In this document: in pieces, positions 32,734-37,091 of the stretch | Layout: each line of letters starts with the position of its first letter | How positions within the stretch are numbered: the first letter of the stretch is position 1 | Assembly: GCA_020832735.1 (NCBI GenBank) | Contig: JAFIEB010000065.1 | Location: 1-37,091, forward strand | Source: Oceanicaulis sp. | Lineage (GTDB): Bacteria; Pseudomonadota; Alphaproteobacteria; Caulobacterales; Maricaulaceae | Reading direction: 5' to 3' | Length of the DNA: 37,091 bases | The notes under the pieces: generated by a model | Databases searched by the model: none | Told to the model about the DNA's origin: nothing | Seen by the model: only the letters and a program-made list of their open reading frames with translations | Position numbers and translations under genes: made by a program

Positions 32734-33366
32734 ATGACGCTCGCCTCGCTCGCCGCCTTCGCCGGCGCCATCCTGATCCTGTTCTTCACGCCGGGGCCGG
32801 GCAATCTGGCCATGGTGGCGCGCACGCTGGACGCAGGCCCCGTCCATGGCTGGGTCTATGGCGCGGGCATCATCACCGGCGACATCATCTGGCTGACCGT
32901 GGCGGTGTTCGGCCTCGCCGCCGCCGCGGAGCTGGCGTCGGGACAGCCGATGCTGTTTCTCGCCGCGCGCCTGATCGGAGCGGCGATATTGCTGTGGTTC
33001 GCCTGGGGGAGCTTGCTCGGCTTTCTCAAACCCAGGCCCGCCGGGGCGGCGCTGCCGCGCGTCACCCGGGCGGGGCTGGCGGCGACCTATATCGCCGGCG
33101 TGGCCATGCCCATGACCAACCCCAAGCCCATCGTTTTCTATCTGTCTCTGCTGCCCGCGTTTTTCGACCTGAGCCTCGTCGACGCCGCCAGCTATGGCGC
33201 CATGGTGGCGATCATGCTGGCCATGTATGGCCTGACCGCTGCGGTGCATGTGGGTTTGGCTGAACGCGCGCGCGGCTGGATGGCGTCACGCGGGGTGAAG
33301 CGCTGGGCTGACCTTCTCACAGCGGTGATCCTGGCGGGCGTGGCGGTGCTGCTTCTGGCGCGCTGA
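32734..33366 (+). CDS. LysE/RhtB-family exporter
   Basis: This 210-residue membrane protein has six hydrophobic segments and the LysE family front end: FFTPGPGNLAMVARTLDAG, then GAGIITGDIIW. The middle NPKPIVFYLSLLPAFF follows the usual NPK signature. Members export amino acids or their analogues; the substrate is unknown. No strong ribosome binding site is visible. The last 50 bases overlap the end of the convergent CPBP gene (33317-33366), an unusual tail-to-tail overlap. Confidence 0.87.
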   Translation: MTLASLAAFAGAILILFFTPGPGNLAMVARTLDAGPVHGWVYGAGIITGDIIWLTVAVFGLAAAAELASGQPMLFLAARLIGAAILLWFAWGSLLGFLKPRPAGAALPRVTRAGLAATYIAGVAMPMTNPKPIVFYLSLLPAFFDLSLVDAASYGAMVAIMLAMYGLTAAVHVGLAERARGWMASRGVKRWADLLTAVILAGVAVLLLAR

Positions 33367-34132
33367 GGCTCCCGCCGGGTGCGTCTGCGCCGGCCTCCTG
33401 ATCATCTTCATCGAAGGCGTCAAGTATCCGGAAAACGGCGCCGGCGCTGAGATCGGCGGCGATGTGAATGATGATGACCGGCCAAAGCGAGCCGCCGATC
33501 ACGAACACGCCTGCCAGCAAAGCCGCCATGGGCAGAACGCGGACAAGCCCTGCTACACCTTGATAGGCGTGCGCGGCTGTGAACACCGCCACCGAGACGA
33601 GCGCCGCCACCCAGACCGGCATCAGCACCGACAACGCGCCGATCAGGAAGCCGCGAAAGATGATCTCCTCGGTCACCCCGGCGGTTCCGGCAAGCCAGGG
33701 AAACAGGCGGTGCTCGGCCGGCGTGCGCGGCCGGATCAGGTCCACGCCCTCTGCTGACCGGATCATTTCGCGGGTCTTGATCCGGTCCTTGCGGGACAGG
33801 GCCAGGGTTACAGGAACCCAGACCATGAAGTATGCCGCCGCCGCCCCGGCCAGGCCCCAGACGAGCCATGCCCGCCAGCCGGTGTCAGGCAGGCGAAATC
33901 CGAGACCGGCCAGATCGCGGCCGGAAAACAGCCAGAATATCACGCATACTGCCGCAAGAGCCCAAAGACTCGCCATGCCTTCGCGGTAGAGCCTTGAACG
34001 CGCGTCCGGCGCTGCATCGCATGACAGCGCGCGCTTCCATTGGCTCTCCCGCAATGCCTGAACGAGATGAAACAGCGCAATGCAGGCGGCCGGAATCAGC
34101 AGGAAATAGTCTGGATTGATCTGGTCTGTCAT
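33317..34132 (-). CDS. CPBP-family intramembrane metalloprotease
   Basis: This 271-residue polytopic protein has CPBP (Rce1-like, Abi) motifs. EEIIFR gives E155, E156 and R160. AVFTAAHAY gives H188. HIAADLS gives H223 and D227, in place of the usual HxxxN/D. The short C-terminal tail (~240-271) is acidic, then rich in Pro and Ala, and lies in the overlap with the LysE gene. I chose the ATG at 34132 because the longer frame to 34195 starts inside the palindromic operator. It is divergent from the TetR regulator, which probably represses it. The substrate is unknown. Confidence 0.82.
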   Translation of the reverse strand: MTDQINPDYFLLIPAACIALFHLVQALRESQWKRALSCDAAPDARSRLYREGMASLWALAAVCVIFWLFSGRDLAGLGFRLPDTGWRAWLVWGLAGAAAAYFMVWVPVTLALSRKDRIKTREMIRSAEGVDLIRPRTPAEHRLFPWLAGTAGVTEEIIFRGFLIGALSVLMPVWVAALVSVAVFTAAHAYQGVAGLVRVLPMAALLAGVFVIGGSLWPVIIIHIAADLSAGAVFRILDAFDEDDQEAGADAPGGSLSAPEAAPPRPPGSPL

Positions 34133-34169
34133 CAGTTTGACCCTTGTGGAGATAGCGTGTGGTTTGCTA

Positions 34170-34199
34170 GTATGTGAATGCGAATTCGCATTCACATAC
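34170..34199. promoter_or_regulatory. 30-bp perfect palindrome, likely TetR operator
   Basis: GTATGTGAATGCGAA is followed by its exact reverse complement, centred between 34184 and 34185 on a GAATTC. It lies between the CPBP and TetR genes, 38 bases from the CPBP start and 11 from the TetR start. TetR regulators bind such dyads next to their own gene, so shared control of both genes is the simplest reading. Confidence 0.85.
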
Positions 34200-34209
34200 G
34201 GGAGGCGCT

Positions 34210-34851
34210 ATGGTGCGTCAAGGTATGAAACCAGCGGCGCAGCCCCGAGCGAAAGCCACGCGCGACAAACTTGTGGCGGCGTTCGAGGCGCTGTTGCGCG
34301 ACAAGCCGTTCGAGCAGATTTCCGTGGCGGAGATCGCTGAAAAGGCCGGAGTGTCCGTCGGCGCGGTCTATCGGCGCTTTGACAACAAGGACGCCTTCAT
34401 TCCGGTCATTTTCGATCTCTACCGGGAGCGGGCGGAAGCGTTCGCCGCGTCGCCTGAAGGCCGGTTCACGCCCGGGCCAGACTCTTGCCTGCGGCGCACG
34501 CTGACCCGGATCGCTGAAATGACCTGGACCTTTCTTGATCGCGAAGGGCATCTCGTGCGCGCCGCCCATCTACAGGCCCGCCTGCGCCCGGACCTGATCG
34601 GAAAAGAGTGGGACGTGCTGATGGAGGCAGGCGTCGCCTCTGCCCGGACGCTCGTCGATCTGTACGCCGGGGAAATCGCGCGCCCCGATCCCGACGAGGC
34701 GGCGCGGGTGCTGTTCTATCTTCAGAACACCTCGATGATCGAGTATGCGCTCTATCGCGAAGAGGGGCCGGGCGCAGCGCTGCGCCTGTCCGGAAACGCC
34801 TTTGCTGCGGCGATGGCCGACGCCATGTACGGCTATCTGACCGCACGGTAG
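34210..34851 (+). CDS. TetR-family transcriptional regulator
   Basis: This 213-residue repressor-type protein has an N-terminal helix-turn-helix (~20-66, FEQISVAEIAEKAGVSVGAV followed by YRRFDNKDAF). An all-helical ligand domain follows. The ligand is unknown. GGGAGG lies 6 bases before the ATG at 34210. An upstream ATG (34174) lies inside the palindrome and is not a likely start. The operator next to it suggests autoregulation and control of the divergent CPBP protease gene. Base composition is a little lower in GC than the core genes. Confidence 0.87.
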   Translation: MVRQGMKPAAQPRAKATRDKLVAAFEALLRDKPFEQISVAEIAEKAGVSVGAVYRRFDNKDAFIPVIFDLYRERAEAFAASPEGRFTPGPDSCLRRTLTRIAEMTWTFLDREGHLVRAAHLQARLRPDLIGKEWDVLMEAGVASARTLVDLYAGEIARPDPDEAARVLFYLQNTSMIEYALYREEGPGAALRLSGNAFAAAMADAMYGYLTAR

Positions 34852-34930
34852 ACGGCGTGCTGAAATACATGGAGCAAGGCCGCCGCTGATCCTGCCTGCA
34901 AACATGGCGGGACAGGCTTGCATGGGCTAG

Positions 34931-37091
<2,161 letters not shown>

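Noticed and set aside
34133-34195. Extended starts MNANSHSH for both the CPBP and TetR genes
   Set aside because: Both begin inside the same palindrome, which is why they read alike. Better starts with ribosome binding sites lie at 34132 and 34210.

Overview
The window is a GC-rich stretch of an alphaproteobacterial chromosome. Caulobacterales/Maricaulales-type (Hyphomonadaceae-like) is the best guess from recognised families: a DivL-type tyrosine pseudo-kinase, the alphaproteobacterial FYDLN-acid protein (TIGR02300) divergent from aroA and followed by tRNA-Ala, a TIGR02302/DUF4175 protein, DUF1150, an ECF sigma with ChrR-type anti-sigma, and the aroK-aroB-CorC/HlyC order next to xerD. This is recognition by eye, not a database result. 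Both ends look like contig ends; the last ~75 bases are homopolymer-rich and do not read as gyrB.

Layout. 1-2.2 kb: the 3' tail of an unknown gene, an IalB-like secreted protein, an ECF sigma factor and its cupin (ChrR-like) anti-sigma, with a possible 38-codon ORF between them. 2.2-7.3 kb (minus strand): an envelope block read as L,D-transpeptidase, M15/MepK-like peptidase, YciB/IspZ septation protein, an unknown membrane protein and a secreted DUF1223 thioredoxin-fold protein. 7.4-9.3 kb: a small secreted protein, a PhzF-family isomerase and a thioredoxin-like lipoprotein. 9.4-12.3 kb (minus): aroK-aroB-CorC/HlyC operon with 4-bp overlaps. 12.4-16.2 kb (plus): a small membrane ORF, a large exported helical protein, xerD and accA. 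16.3-17.9 kb: a more A+T-rich insert with a DUF6326 membrane protein and a divergent LysR regulator.

17.9-23.2 kb (minus): transaldolase, a trypsin-like protease with three Cys-rich acidic repeats, the DivL-like kinase and a TonB-domain lipoprotein. The kinase is cut by one in-frame TAA codon. 23.3-28.5 kb: the DUF4175 protein, a lone receiver domain, aroA, the FYDLN protein and tRNA-Ala(GGC). 28.5-30.2 kb: a gene-poor, more A+T-rich stretch after the tRNA with one secreted orphan protein, two perfect hairpins and a possible LysR remnant. 30.2-34.9 kb: DUF1150 with a heat-shock-like promoter, GntP permease, YciI-Rieske pair, LysE exporter, and a CPBP protease divergent from a TetR regulator across a 30-bp perfect palindrome. 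34.9 kb to the end: 5' part of gyrB.

Most genes are core housekeeping. The points that stand out are the stop codon in the divL-like gene, the anti-sigma factor lacking its N-terminal zinc ligands, the TetR/CPBP operator, the repeat-bearing protease, and the stretch after tRNA-Ala. I did not find a CRISPR array, an insertion sequence, a complete prophage or a clear new multi-gene system.
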